Shown here piece by piece: positions 23,737-33,031 of a DNA stretch of 46,986 nucleotides (the stretch's first letter is position 1; each line of letters begins with the position of its first letter). The notes beneath the pieces were generated by a model. The model had not been told where the DNA came from, ran no database searches, and saw only the letters and a list, made by a program, of their open reading frames with translations. This DNA is from CAG-791 sp963593905 (GTDB lineage: Bacteria; Bacillota; Clostridia; Lachnospirales; Lachnospiraceae). The DNA is taken from the NCBI GenBank assembly GCA_963593905.1, contig CAVBBL010000021.1, positions 1 to 46,986 of the forward strand, read 5' to 3'. The translations under genes were made by a program, and so were the position numbers.

Positions 23737-25048
23737 ATACCATCAACTCATCAAAGAGCTTTCTTACGCCCTCTGCGATCAATTCATCGCAGACGCCGGC
23801 CTGCACCGGACCAAACTGCTCGAAGCACTTGTGCTCTACACTGGTCTTGTCGATGATATAGCCGATGCTTCTGTCCACATGGGTGACAATCATCGTTTTC
23901 CTGTAAGGGGATACCTCCTTACAAGCCTTGCCGATCAGCGCATAGATTTCCGCTGCAATGCCCACGAACGCCACATCTCCCAGAACTGCCTCCTGAATAT
24001 ACAGCGGCACCTTCTTATCCGGTGTCAATATCGGCTCCGGCAGGCTCTCTCCCTCTTTTAAAGGATAGATGTGATTCGTGATATCATTGACCCAATGCAT
24101 GTCGGTATCCTCGGGGAAAGTCTGTCCCGGCAGGTCCACATACGTCTCGGCAAACTTCATGGGCATATTTTCGTTATAAGTATTGATGCTGTTGATCGTC
24201 TTACAAATATCTACGCCATGCTGCTTTCCTACCAGGGTGATCAAATTATATTGCAGACCGGGAATTGTCCTGGCCATGGAAGGGAAGCCGTCCTTCTCAT
24301 AATCGCGCAGGCAATACAGCTGCGGATTTTGATCGCCTGCCGCCGCGCTTTGCCACAGCACCACCGCGTCATTGCCAAAGCGCGCCTCCGCATAGTCCTG
24401 GGCTACCCCGGGGATATTGCCGGATACCTTGGTCTTGCCGTCCGCATCCACATCAAAGTAACCCAGCGTGGCATGCATGCCATAATTGGCTATAGCGCAG
24501 ATCAGCTGCTCACTCTCATCGACGAATTTCATGACAGAAACCGTCCGGTCACAATACCCCTCCGGCTCATACCCCTGCGTAAAGGTACCAAGCTCTGTAG
24601 ACATATCCCGGTTTCCGTTGACATAGCTTTTTCCTTCACCGTAACCATAGTGCGCCGGTCTCATGCGCTCCTTCGCCTCCTTGACAGCCTCCAGCGCCTT
24701 GTCACAGACCAATTTCATATAAACGGTCAACTTCTTTTGTGCTTCTGCCTCCGGTGTAAACACCAGATCGCAGCCGGTATGATTGTGCGTAGCTGACATA
24801 AAAATATGATCCTTGGAAATACCTGTCTCTTCCTGAATCCTTGCCTTTAATGCCCCGGGCTCAGGCACACCGCCCAAATCAAAATTCAATACGGCTGCCA
24901 ATTCTCTGCCATTGTCAATTACGATCGCTCTGGTATTGCAATCGGAGAAAATTGCCGTAAAAGGCTCTTTATTAAAAGACGGATATGGCAGCATCTCCGG
25001 TGTCGGATTGATGCATCTTTTGGCAGCGCCTACTTTTAAATTACCCAT
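23735..25048 (-). CDS. Neutral/alkaline ceramidase-like hydrolase
   Basis: 437 residues from ATG 25048, behind AAAGGAAAAA; the open frame upstream lacks a ribosome site. Resembles the N-terminal catalytic domain of neutral/alkaline non-lysosomal ceramidases: the zinc site histidines in SATHNHTGCDLV and NYGMHATLG, DVGAAKRCINPTPE-like start (here KVGAAKRCINPTPEML), and QSAAAGDQNPQ. No signal peptide, so it acts inside the cell, unlike most ceramidases. Proteins of this group in gut bacteria often sit in sugar operons, where the true substrate may be something other than ceramide. Third to last gene of the ABC operon, 138 nt after the second permease. Confidence 0.75.
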   Translation of the reverse strand: MGNLKVGAAKRCINPTPEMLPYPSFNKEPFTAIFSDCNTRAIVIDNGRELAAVLNFDLGGVPEPGALKARIQEETGISKDHIFMSATHNHTGCDLVFTPEAEAQKKLTVYMKLVCDKALEAVKEAKERMRPAHYGYGEGKSYVNGNRDMSTELGTFTQGYEPEGYCDRTVSVMKFVDESEQLICAIANYGMHATLGYFDVDADGKTKVSGNIPGVAQDYAEARFGNDAVVLWQSAAAGDQNPQLYCLRDYEKDGFPSMARTIPGLQYNLITLVGKQHGVDICKTINSINTYNENMPMKFAETYVDLPGQTFPEDTDMHWVNDITNHIYPLKEGESLPEPILTPDKKVPLYIQEAVLGDVAFVGIAAEIYALIGKACKEVSPYRKTMIVTHVDRSIGYIIDKTSVEHKCFEQFGPVQAGVCDELIAEGVRKLFDELMV

Positions 25049-25062
25049 TTTTTCCTTTCTTT

Positions 25063-25080
25063 GCCGCCCTCTTCGGCGGC
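25063..25080 (-). promoter_or_regulatory. Hairpin before the ceramidase-like gene's ribosome site
   Basis: GCCGCC-ctcttc-GGCGGC, perfect 6-bp stem, ending 14 nt before ATG 25048. Confidence 0.5.
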
Positions 25081-25186
25081 CCATCTGACAGAAACGTATT
25101 CCTGCAAGTTCTTCGCACGTCCCGTCTCCTGTCGCTTAGCCTGTCACTTATTCCGGCTCCCGGCCTGTCTGTCCGGGTACAGTCTC

Positions 25187-26080
25187 TTAGCCCTTAACAC
25201 CGCCGATAGAAATGCCCTTTACAAAGTATTTCTGAAAGAAGGGATAAGCAACGAGCAGCGGGATAACGCCTACTGCCGCGATTGCCATACGTACCGTCGT
25301 GGACGGAATACTGGAAGTGTCAATCGTCATGCCCAAAGAACCGGCATTGGATGCCAGGAAGTTGACATTGTTGTTGATCTGGTTCATGATCAGCTGAATC
25401 GTATAATATTTCTGTCCATCCCTCGCCGACAGATAATACAGACCGTTGGTCCAGTCATTCCAATAGGCGATGGCTGTCATGACGCCGATCGTTGCCAGGA
25501 TCGGCACCGAAAGCGGCAGAAGGATTTTCCAGAATACACAAAATTCCGATGCACCGTCTACTCTGGCTGCCTCCAGCAATTCCGCCGAGACGCTGTTCTT
25601 AAAGTAATTGCTCACCAGAATGACATTGAAGGCACTCATCAGGTAGCCAGGAATCAACAATGCAAAATAGGTGTCCTTGATATTGATGATATTGGTATAA
25701 ACAAAGTATGTAGCCACCATGCCGCCGTTAAACAGCATGGAGATGACCACCATGATCATCAGGATTTTCTTACCCGGCAGATCTCTTACCGTCAGACCAT
25801 AGCCAAACATGGCTGTGATAATCAGGGAAAGGGACGTTCCTACCACCGTGACCAGAATCGTGTTCGCATACCCCTTTCCTACCAGTGTCCATTGATCGAT
25901 GATATATTTATAGGCTTCTGTGCTGAATTTAGAGGGAAAATAGGAAAATCCCTCCGAAACAGCTGCGGCATTGTCTGTAAAAGATCCTATAAATAAAAGG
26001 ATCAGCGGAAGGATAGCCAGCAGCGAGATGATGGAAAGTGACACATAAGCCAGGATCTTGATTCCTTTGCTCTCTTTCAT
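25187..26080 (-). CDS. ABC permease, YtcP/LplC type
   Basis: 297 residues from ATG 26080 (AAAGGAAAAT upstream). Six membrane segments; the coupling EAA loop reads ELLEAARVDGASEFCVFWKILLP (seen as LLEAARVDGASEF). Ends FFQKYFVKGISIGGVKG, the standard C-terminus of CUT1 second permeases. No ATPase gene is in the operon, as usual for CUT1 systems in Firmicutes that share a common MsmX/UgpC-type ATPase encoded elsewhere. Likely imports an oligosaccharide or glycoconjugate. Confidence 0.9.
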   Translation of the reverse strand: MKESKGIKILAYVSLSIISLLAILPLILLFIGSFTDNAAAVSEGFSYFPSKFSTEAYKYIIDQWTLVGKGYANTILVTVVGTSLSLIITAMFGYGLTVRDLPGKKILMIMVVISMLFNGGMVATYFVYTNIINIKDTYFALLIPGYLMSAFNVILVSNYFKNSVSAELLEAARVDGASEFCVFWKILLPLSVPILATIGVMTAIAYWNDWTNGLYYLSARDGQKYYTIQLIMNQINNNVNFLASNAGSLGMTIDTSSIPSTTVRMAIAAVGVIPLLVAYPFFQKYFVKGISIGGVKG

Positions 26081-26093
26081 GATTTTCCTTTCT

Positions 26094-26116
26094 ATGCCGC
26101 AACTAATCTGCGGCAT
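26094..26116 (-). promoter_or_regulatory. Hairpin before the second permease gene
   Basis: ATGCCGCA-actaatc-TGCGGCAT, perfect 8-bp stem, 13 nt before ATG 26080. Confidence 0.55.
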
Positions 26117-26167
26117 CCTGCGGAGAATCCAGCAATAACAAATTCTCCGATATGCGAAACCGAATGT

Positions 26168-27088
26168 CTAAAACAGGGAATCCTCCGGCTGTACCTTGCG
26201 CACAATGAAGTTGGCAACCAGCAGGGTAGCACAGCCTACAATAGACTGAAATACAGAAGCTGCCGAGGACATCGCATAGTCGTTGTTGTTCATCAATGCA
26301 TTATAGACATAGACATCGATGGTTCTGGTCGTCTCGTAGAGCATGCCGGAATTTCTTGTCACCTGATAAAACAGGCCAAAGTCTGAATTAAAGATTCTGC
26401 CCACATTCAGGATAAATAATGTCACGATGATAGGCTTTAAGAGCGGCAGGGTAATATTTTTGATCTGCTGCCACTTGGTAGCACCGTCTAAGGCTGCTGC
26501 TTCATAATATTCGCTGCTGATTCCGATAATGCTGGAATAGTACAGGATCGTGGAAAAGCCTATGGTCTTCCAGGTATTGACAAAAACCAGGATAAAGGGC
26601 CAATACTTCGCCTCCGTATACCAGGCGATCGGCGCTATCCCCAAGGCCTTTAAAATACTATTGTTTACGAGACCGGTATCAGGTGCAAGATAGGCATATA
26701 CCAGATAATTGACCACGACATAGCTTAAGAGAAAAGGAATCAGAATCAGGGTCTGAAATATCTTAAGACTGATCTTGCTGCGAATCTCATTGAGCATGAT
26801 GGCACAAAATACGCCCAGCACGATTCCCAGGATGATAAATAAAATATTATATCCCAGTGTATTTCTGGTCATAACCAGGGCATCCTTTGAGGCAAATAAA
26901 TATTCAAAATTGGAAAATCCGGCCCAATCACTGGCCAGTATTCCTTTTCTGAAATCCAAATCCTTAAAGGCGATCACCATGCCAAAGAGCGGAAGATAAT
27001 TGTTGATGATCAGGTATACGAATCCCGGCAGGATCATGATGTAAATCGGGATAAACCTTTTCCATCTTATTTTCTTTTTTGTTTTCAT
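26168..27088 (-). CDS. ABC permease, LplB type
   Basis: 306 residues, six membrane segments. N-terminus KRFIPIYIMILPGFVYLIINNYLPLFGMVIAFKD is the usual LplB/YteP start (here FIPIYIMILPGFVYLII). EAA loop: YEAAALDGATKWQQIKNITLP (core EAAALDGATKWQ). C-terminus ends VQPEDSLF, typical of the group. ATG follows AAAGGTAAAA. Lies 174 nt behind the lipoprotein gene; that gap holds two hairpins (27201-27238 and 27114-27153). Confidence 0.92.
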   Translation of the reverse strand: MKTKKKIRWKRFIPIYIMILPGFVYLIINNYLPLFGMVIAFKDLDFRKGILASDWAGFSNFEYLFASKDALVMTRNTLGYNILFIILGIVLGVFCAIMLNEIRSKISLKIFQTLILIPFLLSYVVVNYLVYAYLAPDTGLVNNSILKALGIAPIAWYTEAKYWPFILVFVNTWKTIGFSTILYYSSIIGISSEYYEAAALDGATKWQQIKNITLPLLKPIIVTLFILNVGRIFNSDFGLFYQVTRNSGMLYETTRTIDVYVYNALMNNNDYAMSSAASVFQSIVGCATLLVANFIVRKVQPEDSLF

Positions 27089-27113
27089 GATTTTTACCTT
27101 TCTTTATCACGGC

Positions 27114-27238
27114 TCCTATCGAAAATTTCGCGGGGGCGAATTCTCCGATAGGATACACAATGATGGCACTGCGGTATACTTGCCGTTTTGCTCTCTCCTT
27201 ATAAAATATCCGAGACTTTTCAGTCTCGGACATTTTAT
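27114..27238 (-). promoter_or_regulatory. Intercistronic hairpins between lipoprotein and permease genes
   Basis: First hairpin on the transcript: ATAAAATaTCCGAGAC (27201-27216) with its complement at 27223-27238, 6-nt loop, no T run, so likely a 3' stabiliser giving more binding protein than permease. Second: TCCTATCG (27114-27121) with CGATAGGA (27146-27153), inner arms AATTTCG/CGAATT, 25 nt before ATG 27088. Confidence 0.6.
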
Positions 27239-27262
27239 AAAATCTCTTTTTTATCTGTATTT

Positions 27263-28801
27263 TTACTTCTGCTCTGCGATCCAGGCATCCAGCTCGCTCT
27301 GGTTCTTGGCGATGATCTCATTGATACCTGCGCTCTCCAATGCCTCGATAAACTTAGGCAATTCCACTTCCGGATCTACCGCGCCGCACTCTAAGGCCGT
27401 ACGATAAGTCTTGATGACATCGCTTACAGCACTGTATTGGCTCTTCATTTCATCCGGATTAAAGGAATATCCCATGAACTGTGAGGTATTATCTTCATTA
27501 ATCTCCGCATTGAAGTCCATCAGCTGCTCGTGGTAGTCTACCGGCAGACTATCCGCCGTCAATCTGATCTGCGTATTGCCGTACAGACCGAAGAACTGAC
27601 GATAACCGACCGTCTGTGCACTCTGTCCGTCCAGATAGGAAACCTGTCCCTGGTCATTGATCTGGTAATCCTGCCCCTCTATGCCATAATAGATCAGATT
27701 GACCAGATTCTCATTTTTCCACATCAGATTCAGCATCTCCATGGCCTTTTCCGGGTGCTCGCAGGTATAAGGGATACTCCAAAGTGCCGTATTGATATCA
27801 TTCATGACAAAGGTATGCTCACTGGTATTGAGGGCCACCAGTTCACTGCCAATATTGGCTGCCTGACTCGGCACCATATCCAACTCCGTCTGCACGAAAT
27901 AGCCATATGCAGTGCCTGCCGTAACGGCAGATTGCGAGCTGTCCGTGCTGGTTGCACAATCTCCGTTGAAGTAGCCTGCCTGAAACCACTCTCTCATCTT
28001 CTTGCAGTATTCTGCATATTCGTCGGTAGCGAATACATTGACAATTGTGCTGCCGGAGTCCTTGCCGATGCCCATGACACCGCCGCAGGCCGCGTCAGCG
28101 CCTAAATAATCGACATTTTGAAAGTATTCAAAACCAGCAACTGTTCCGCCGCCGCCTGCAATCTGAATGATACTCTTGTCAGGATGCGCTGCCTTTGCCT
28201 GTGCCAGGAAATCGGACATATCCTCCAGGGTGACATTGTCAAACTTTGTCCATCCAAGCTCATCGGTCAGTTCTTTTTTGACAACCAATCCATACTGACG
28301 GCCATATTTCTCAATAGAGGGAATGCCATACATTTCATCTCCTACATAACCGCCCGGCATAACTGCCTCTGCAGCTGCCTTGATATCTGCGCCGTATTGC
28401 TCATATAGATCATCTAAGGGAAGCAGCATATTTTTATTGACAAGTGACAAATAGTCTGTTCTGAAGGGATTGACGACCAGATCGATCTGCTCCTGACCGC
28501 TGATCATGAGACCTGTCTTGGAACTGACCTCCATATAAGCTACCGGATATAGCTCTATTTCCACATTGATCTCCGGAATGGTGATCTCATTGATGGCAGC
28601 CTCTACCTTGTCCAGGTCTGCAGGCACTGCATCAAAATACAAGGACTCCATGACGATCTTGACCGGCTCTGTGCTCTCTGCGGACGCAGTCGTGTCTGTA
28701 CTGCTGCTCCCGGTCGCCTCGCCTGTGCTGCTGCCGCAGCCTGCCAGCATTGACATTGCCATGGCAGCCACCAGCAGGACGGAAATAATTTTCTTTTTCA
28801 T
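27263..28801 (-). CDS. Extracellular solute-binding lipoprotein
   Basis: 512 residues from ATG 28801 (GAAGGGAAG upstream). Lipoprotein signal MKKKIISVLLVAAMAMSM followed by LAGC with lipid-anchored Cys22, then a Ser/Thr-rich linker. Size and features (NPFRTDYLSLVNKNMLLPLDD, ALWSIPYTCEHPEKAMEMLN, SYLDGQ, SFNPDEMKSQYSAV) fit the large CUT1 binding proteins of LplA/YtcQ type. First gene of the five-gene operon ending at 22164. The regulator pair YesMN-like lies just upstream on the same strand. Confidence 0.9.
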   Translation of the reverse strand: MKKKIISVLLVAAMAMSMLAGCGSSTGEATGSSSTDTTASAESTEPVKIVMESLYFDAVPADLDKVEAAINEITIPEINVEIELYPVAYMEVSSKTGLMISGQEQIDLVVNPFRTDYLSLVNKNMLLPLDDLYEQYGADIKAAAEAVMPGGYVGDEMYGIPSIEKYGRQYGLVVKKELTDELGWTKFDNVTLEDMSDFLAQAKAAHPDKSIIQIAGGGGTVAGFEYFQNVDYLGADAACGGVMGIGKDSGSTIVNVFATDEYAEYCKKMREWFQAGYFNGDCATSTDSSQSAVTAGTAYGYFVQTELDMVPSQAANIGSELVALNTSEHTFVMNDINTALWSIPYTCEHPEKAMEMLNLMWKNENLVNLIYYGIEGQDYQINDQGQVSYLDGQSAQTVGYRQFFGLYGNTQIRLTADSLPVDYHEQLMDFNAEINEDNTSQFMGYSFNPDEMKSQYSAVSDVIKTYRTALECGAVDPEVELPKFIEALESAGINEIIAKNQSELDAWIAEQK

Positions 28802-28963
28802 TCTTCCCTTCTCCTCTCGTTTGCTTGCTTTGTTTTGTTTCTCGCCTCTCTTTTGTACACTCTGTATATTTGTTAATTGCATTTTAAGATTTTGTTCATT
28901 ATTTCAACATATTCTTTTTCCTTAAACTGCCTATCTTTTTTCCACTTTATGGTTTTTATGTAT

Positions 28964-29007
28964 AAAAAAAAGTGAGATTCTTGCATATCTTTTATGCACC
29001 ATCTCAC
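28964..29007 (-). terminator. Terminator of the response-regulator gene
   Basis: GTGAGAT (28972-28978) with ATCTCAC (29001-29007), inner GCATA/TATGC, flanked by A8 and T runs. On the minus strand eight T follow the stem. It separates the regulator operon from the ABC operon. 28802-28960 should hold the ABC promoter: TTGAAA and TAAAAT are seen but 15 bp apart, so this is weak. Confidence 0.75.
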
Positions 29008-29094
29008 TTTTTATTATCAACCGGCTGTCGTTTGATCCGCATGGATGACATTTACGATATCCATACAGTTTGGAGAAATACCATATGCATTTCG

Positions 29095-29901
29095 TTAGAC
29101 TTCTTTCTTTGCGTTTTCGATAAATGCACTGGGGGATTCGCCGTAGATCTTTTTGAACATATTTACGAAATTTGCATAATTGTCATAGCCAAGAGACTCT
29201 GCTACGGCATAGGCCTTTGCATTATCCTCCCTTAAGAGCTTCGTCGCCAGCTTCATCTTTTCGTTGATGATGTATTTATTGACAGTCTCTCCTGTTCTTT
29301 CTTTAAAAAGCTTGTTGAAGTAATTGGGGTTAAGACCCGCCTGATAAGCCAGTTCTGTCAGCGTTAACTTTTGAGACAGATGCCCCTTGATATAGACAAT
29401 GCTCTCCTCCAGGATCTCCTCTGTATTCCCGATATGCTTCTCATGCTTTCGGCTCTCCTGCTGCTTTTCTCTGAGCCATTGCTCTCCGTAATTCTTCATA
29501 TCCTTAGATTCCGATTCTTTTCTGTATCTTTCGGACATACGAAGTATCAATTCCTCGGTCTGCTCATAATTCATTGGCTTTAGCAAATAATCAAAGCATC
29601 CGTATGTAATCGCCTTTTGAGCATAGCTAAAAGAGGCATGACAGGTCAGAAAAGCACAGGGTATCTCTCGCTTTTGGTCTTCTCTGATCCACCGCAGCAG
29701 ATCGATGCCGCTCTCTCCCGGCATTTCTATATCGATCAATGCCAGGTGGATCTTTTCCCTTTGCAGGATTTCCTTGGCGTCCCTGACCGATCCCGACTCA
29801 TAGATTGTGCCGATCGGCAGTCTCTCCCAATGCACGCCATCCAGCAAGGCTCTTCTGGTCAATATTTCATCATCTACAATCAGAATATTAAGCTTTTGCA
29901 T
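29095..29901 (-). CDS. YesN-like response regulator, AraC-type DNA binding
   Basis: 268 residues from ATG 29901 (GGGGGATT upstream). Receiver domain: ILIVDDEILTRRALL with Asp10/Asp11, phospho-acceptor Asp57 in LALIDIEMPG, and LLKPMNY near residue 105 with the conserved Lys. The C-terminal AraC domain has two helix-turn-helices: LTLTELAYQAGLNPNYFNKLFKE (core AYQAGLNPNYFNKLF) and VAESLGYDNYANFVNMFKK. The gene overlaps the kinase gene by 14 nt, so the pair is made together. It probably activates the ABC operon next door. Confidence 0.92.
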   Translation of the reverse strand: MQKLNILIVDDEILTRRALLDGVHWERLPIGTIYESGSVRDAKEILQREKIHLALIDIEMPGESGIDLLRWIREDQKREIPCAFLTCHASFSYAQKAITYGCFDYLLKPMNYEQTEELILRMSERYRKESESKDMKNYGEQWLREKQQESRKHEKHIGNTEEILEESIVYIKGHLSQKLTLTELAYQAGLNPNYFNKLFKERTGETVNKYIINEKMKLATKLLREDNAKAYAVAESLGYDNYANFVNMFKKIYGESPSAFIENAKKEV

Positions 29902-31573
29902 AGGAATCCCCCTTTCCCGGCAGATGCTTACCTTCTTCATTGCCGCACGTTGTTTTGTCCAGAGCCGGCAGATAAATCCGCACCGTTGTCCCCTCTGTCA
30001 GCACGGAATCCACCTGCAGACGACTGTTCTCCCCACACAAGGTCTTCAGTCGATAGGCAGAATTGTAAATGCCTATATGTGTACCGTCTTCTCTTTTGAT
30101 TGGCTGCATTGCCTGTATTTTTTCCAGCGTTTGTGCATCCATGCCGGGACCATCATCCGCTATCATAATTTCTATCTCGTCCTTCCTCTGCTGCAGCGAA
30201 AGCCGGATGGTAATGATATTCCCTTCTCTGACGGCATATTTAAAAATATTCTCTACGAAGTTATGAATCATGAGCGGCGGAACCTCATATTGCAAAAGGT
30301 TCTCATCGATCTCCTCCTCCACTTCAAAGCAGCCCGCAAAACGCAGCTCCATCATCTCCAGATAATTGTGCACCAGTTCCAACTCCCAGTATAGCGTGAC
30401 CAACTTTTCTCCATGAAACAGATGGCGAAAGAACCGTGAGAGGTATACGCTCATCTTCTGGATGCCCTCATAATCCCTTAACTGCGCCATGCTGAAGATC
30501 TGATTGATAATATTCAGCATAAAATGCGGTCTGATCTGCAGGAGCAGATTTTGCATCTCCATCTGTTTTCTTTCCAGCTGCTCCTCATAGGATGCAATCT
30601 TTAAATTCCTGATTTCTCCCGCCATGGAATTAAAGGAGGCGCGCAGGCTCTCAAACTCACTGGACGCTTTAAAATAGGGAATCTGGTAGCCCTGTTCTCC
30701 TGCCTCCAGCTTGTGAATACCCTTCTCAATAAACCTTATCGGTCTGACAATCATATGCCACAATATGGCAAAAAGGACAGGAAAAATCAATATAAACAAA
30801 AGTGCCGCACGGTAAGTGATCCTGACGATCTGCGGGATGGCGCTGCTGATTTCGTCTTTATCCAGCTGCACATGAATATAGGCATCGGTCGTGCCGATCT
30901 GTCTGGAAATAGTAATATACTCTGTATCCTCCCATTCCAGCGGATTCGTATCTACATAAACCTTTGTGTTGTCATAACGGATCTGCTGCGTCAATTGCTC
31001 TGCACATTCGTCCAAATCCATCAGGATGCCGACATAGGCACCGTAACTCTCGGAGACATGCAGCAGATAGGATTTCCCGTCTATCTGCCGCAGCTGCCAT
31101 TTGAGCGTTCTCTTAAGGAGATTTTCCTGCCGAATAACCTGTTTATAATATACCTTCTCGCTCGGCTCCGCATCGTTGCTGATCAAAAGCATCTCATCGG
31201 TCTTATCCAGATAGAGAAAGAGTACATTCTTAATTTCACAGTCATAACCCAGAGAGATCAGGCTTCTGTTTACGCCCATCCAGGCCAGATAATCCTCGCC
31301 GCTCCCTGTCCAATTGCAGATCCTGCTGTAGTTACTGTCATATTCCTGCAGATCATAAAAGGCATAATTGATCTGTCCGCATTCTGACTGCAGGCTGTTG
31401 ATGTTCAGTTCCAGGATGCCGGCCGCCGCATTGACCGCAGAGGTCTCCTGCGCATTTAAATAACTCTTTGCGCTGACGATCAGCAAAGCATACATAGGAA
31501 ACAGAAGGACACCAAAAATAATCATGATTTTGATCGTAATCCCATTGCCTCTTCTGCCTGCTTTTTCTCTCAT
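29888..31573 (-). CDS. YesM-like sensor histidine kinase
   Basis: 561 residues. Membrane segment near residues 12-35 (KIMIIFGVLLFPMYALLIV), an extracellular sensor of about 220 residues, a second segment (ALLFILIFPVLFAILWHMIV), then HAMP (RPIRFIEKGIHKLEAGEQGY). Histidine kinase domain of the His_kinase/5TM type with phospho-accepting His350 in QIRPHFMLNIINQIF, and an ATPase domain with HNFVENIFKYAVREG (N box) and ADDGPGMD (G1 box). ATG follows AGAGG. Partner of the YesN-like regulator. Confidence 0.92.
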   Translation of the reverse strand: MREKAGRRGNGITIKIMIIFGVLLFPMYALLIVSAKSYLNAQETSAVNAAAGILELNINSLQSECGQINYAFYDLQEYDSNYSRICNWTGSGEDYLAWMGVNRSLISLGYDCEIKNVLFLYLDKTDEMLLISNDAEPSEKVYYKQVIRQENLLKRTLKWQLRQIDGKSYLLHVSESYGAYVGILMDLDECAEQLTQQIRYDNTKVYVDTNPLEWEDTEYITISRQIGTTDAYIHVQLDKDEISSAIPQIVRITYRAALLFILIFPVLFAILWHMIVRPIRFIEKGIHKLEAGEQGYQIPYFKASSEFESLRASFNSMAGEIRNLKIASYEEQLERKQMEMQNLLLQIRPHFMLNIINQIFSMAQLRDYEGIQKMSVYLSRFFRHLFHGEKLVTLYWELELVHNYLEMMELRFAGCFEVEEEIDENLLQYEVPPLMIHNFVENIFKYAVREGNIITIRLSLQQRKDEIEIMIADDGPGMDAQTLEKIQAMQPIKREDGTHIGIYNSAYRLKTLCGENSRLQVDSVLTEGTTVRIYLPALDKTTCGNEEGKHLPGKGDSYAKA

Positions 31574-31607
31574 ATCTACCTCTTTATGCCACAGCCTTTA
31601 TGTCAAC

Positions 31608-31641
31608 AAATCGGCGAATTCCTTTGTGAATCCGCCGATTT
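31608..31641 (-). promoter_or_regulatory. Intercistronic hairpin between MATE and kinase genes
   Basis: 14-bp stem, AAATCGGCGAATTC (31608-31621) with 31628-31641, one G-T pair, 6-nt loop; only TTTGTT follows on the minus strand, so a partial terminator or processing site. Confidence 0.55.
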
Positions 31642-31673
31642 ATATATGTATGCTGTCTGCCGGAACTTATTGC

Positions 31674-33029
31674 CTACGCACTCTTGATCTTCTTAATCCA
31701 TTTTCCGCTCTTTAAACGGAACAGACACCAGACTGCCTTGATGAACTGATCGATCCGCAGCATGATATAGATCCAAAAGCCCGGCCAATGAAAGACCAGG
31801 CCTGCCAAGGCACCCAGGGGAATGCTCCCGATCCACAGAAACAGAATATCTGCTATCATCAAAAATTTGGTATCTCCGCCGCCCCGCAGCACACCCTTTG
31901 TCAGGATGCTGTTGGCACTTTGAAAGAGCACCACCACAGCCACGGCATCCATCAATTCATATGCCAATGCTTTGGTTTCCGGCTGAATCCTGTATACATC
32001 GATAATCACACCGCGCAGAGCCAGAATAATTATACATCCTACGGCGCCAATCAGAAAGCCTATTGCCGCAAAGGTAATACCCTGCTGCTGGGCTTTTTCA
32101 TATTTACCTTCTCCCAGGGTGATGCCTGTAATCGTGCAGCTTGCCTGACTGATGCCCTGGATTACTACAGTAGCCAACTGCATCGTCACTGTTGTAATTG
32201 CATTGGCCGCCACAAAGGAGGCCCCCACGTGTCCCATTACGGTAGCCACCGCCATGTTTCCCAGTCCCAAAAGTGTATCGCTGACGAGCACCGGAATGGA
32301 GATCCGTATATATTCGCCGTAGAGATCCTTGGTATTCATCAAAAGATCACGAAGACGCAGCTGTATATTCTCATCCTTAAAGAAAAGATATCCCATGGTT
32401 ACCAGAAATTCTACAATCCTCGCCAGCAAGGTTCCCACGGCTGCTCCATTTACCTCCATACGGGGTGCCCCCAGATTACCGAAGATGAAGACCCAGTTAA
32501 AGAAAATATTGATAAAGAAGGAGCATATACTGGAGATCAAAGGCACCGTTGCCTTTCCCACACTGCGCAGGATCAGGCTCGTCGTCAGCGCATAGCCGTT
32601 TAACAGATAGCAGGGAATGGAAATCAGCAAATAGCCGCAGCCGGCCTGTATGATTGCTTCTTCATTGGTAAACATTCCCATGATCTGCGCAGAAAAGGCA
32701 GCCGTAGCCAGGGAAAATATCATAGCAACGACAAATTCCAGTCGGAACATGATATTGACTGCCTTTTTCATGCTCTCTCTTTCCTTCATACCGTAAAATC
32801 GGCTGGTGAGCACACTCGCACCCATACCAAAGCCCATGCACATGATCTGAAACATGCTGATGAAGTTGTTGGCCAGTGTGGCGCTGCTCATGGCGGTCTC
32901 CCCCAGCTGCCCCAGCATGATATTGTCGGCCATGTTTACACCTACAGAAATCATTTGCTGGGCAGCGATCGGCAGAGCCAACGCTGCCAGCGTCTGATAG
33001 AATTTTTTATCCCTTACAAACAGCTGCAT
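31674..33029 (-). CDS. MATE family multidrug/metabolite exporter
   Basis: 451 residues with twelve membrane segments in two similar halves: ALALPIAAQQMISVGVNMADNIMLGQLGE at the first (core IAAQQMISVGVNMADN) and ISIPVLVSDTLLGLGNMAVATVMGHVG at the seventh (core VSDTLLGLGNMAVATV). Matches the MATE/NorM group, a sodium- or proton-driven exporter. Starts 2 nt after the glycoside hydrolase stop, its AGAGG site lying on that stop codon, so the two are tightly coupled. An exporter within a sugar-utilisation operon is unusual; it may expel a toxic aglycone set free by the hydrolase (inference). Confidence 0.9.
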   Translation of the reverse strand: MQLFVRDKKFYQTLAALALPIAAQQMISVGVNMADNIMLGQLGETAMSSATLANNFISMFQIMCMGFGMGASVLTSRFYGMKERESMKKAVNIMFRLEFVVAMIFSLATAAFSAQIMGMFTNEEAIIQAGCGYLLISIPCYLLNGYALTTSLILRSVGKATVPLISSICSFFINIFFNWVFIFGNLGAPRMEVNGAAVGTLLARIVEFLVTMGYLFFKDENIQLRLRDLLMNTKDLYGEYIRISIPVLVSDTLLGLGNMAVATVMGHVGASFVAANAITTVTMQLATVVIQGISQASCTITGITLGEGKYEKAQQQGITFAAIGFLIGAVGCIIILALRGVIIDVYRIQPETKALAYELMDAVAVVVLFQSANSILTKGVLRGGGDTKFLMIADILFLWIGSIPLGALAGLVFHWPGFWIYIMLRIDQFIKAVWCLFRLKSGKWIKKIKSA

Positions 33030-33031
33030 TT

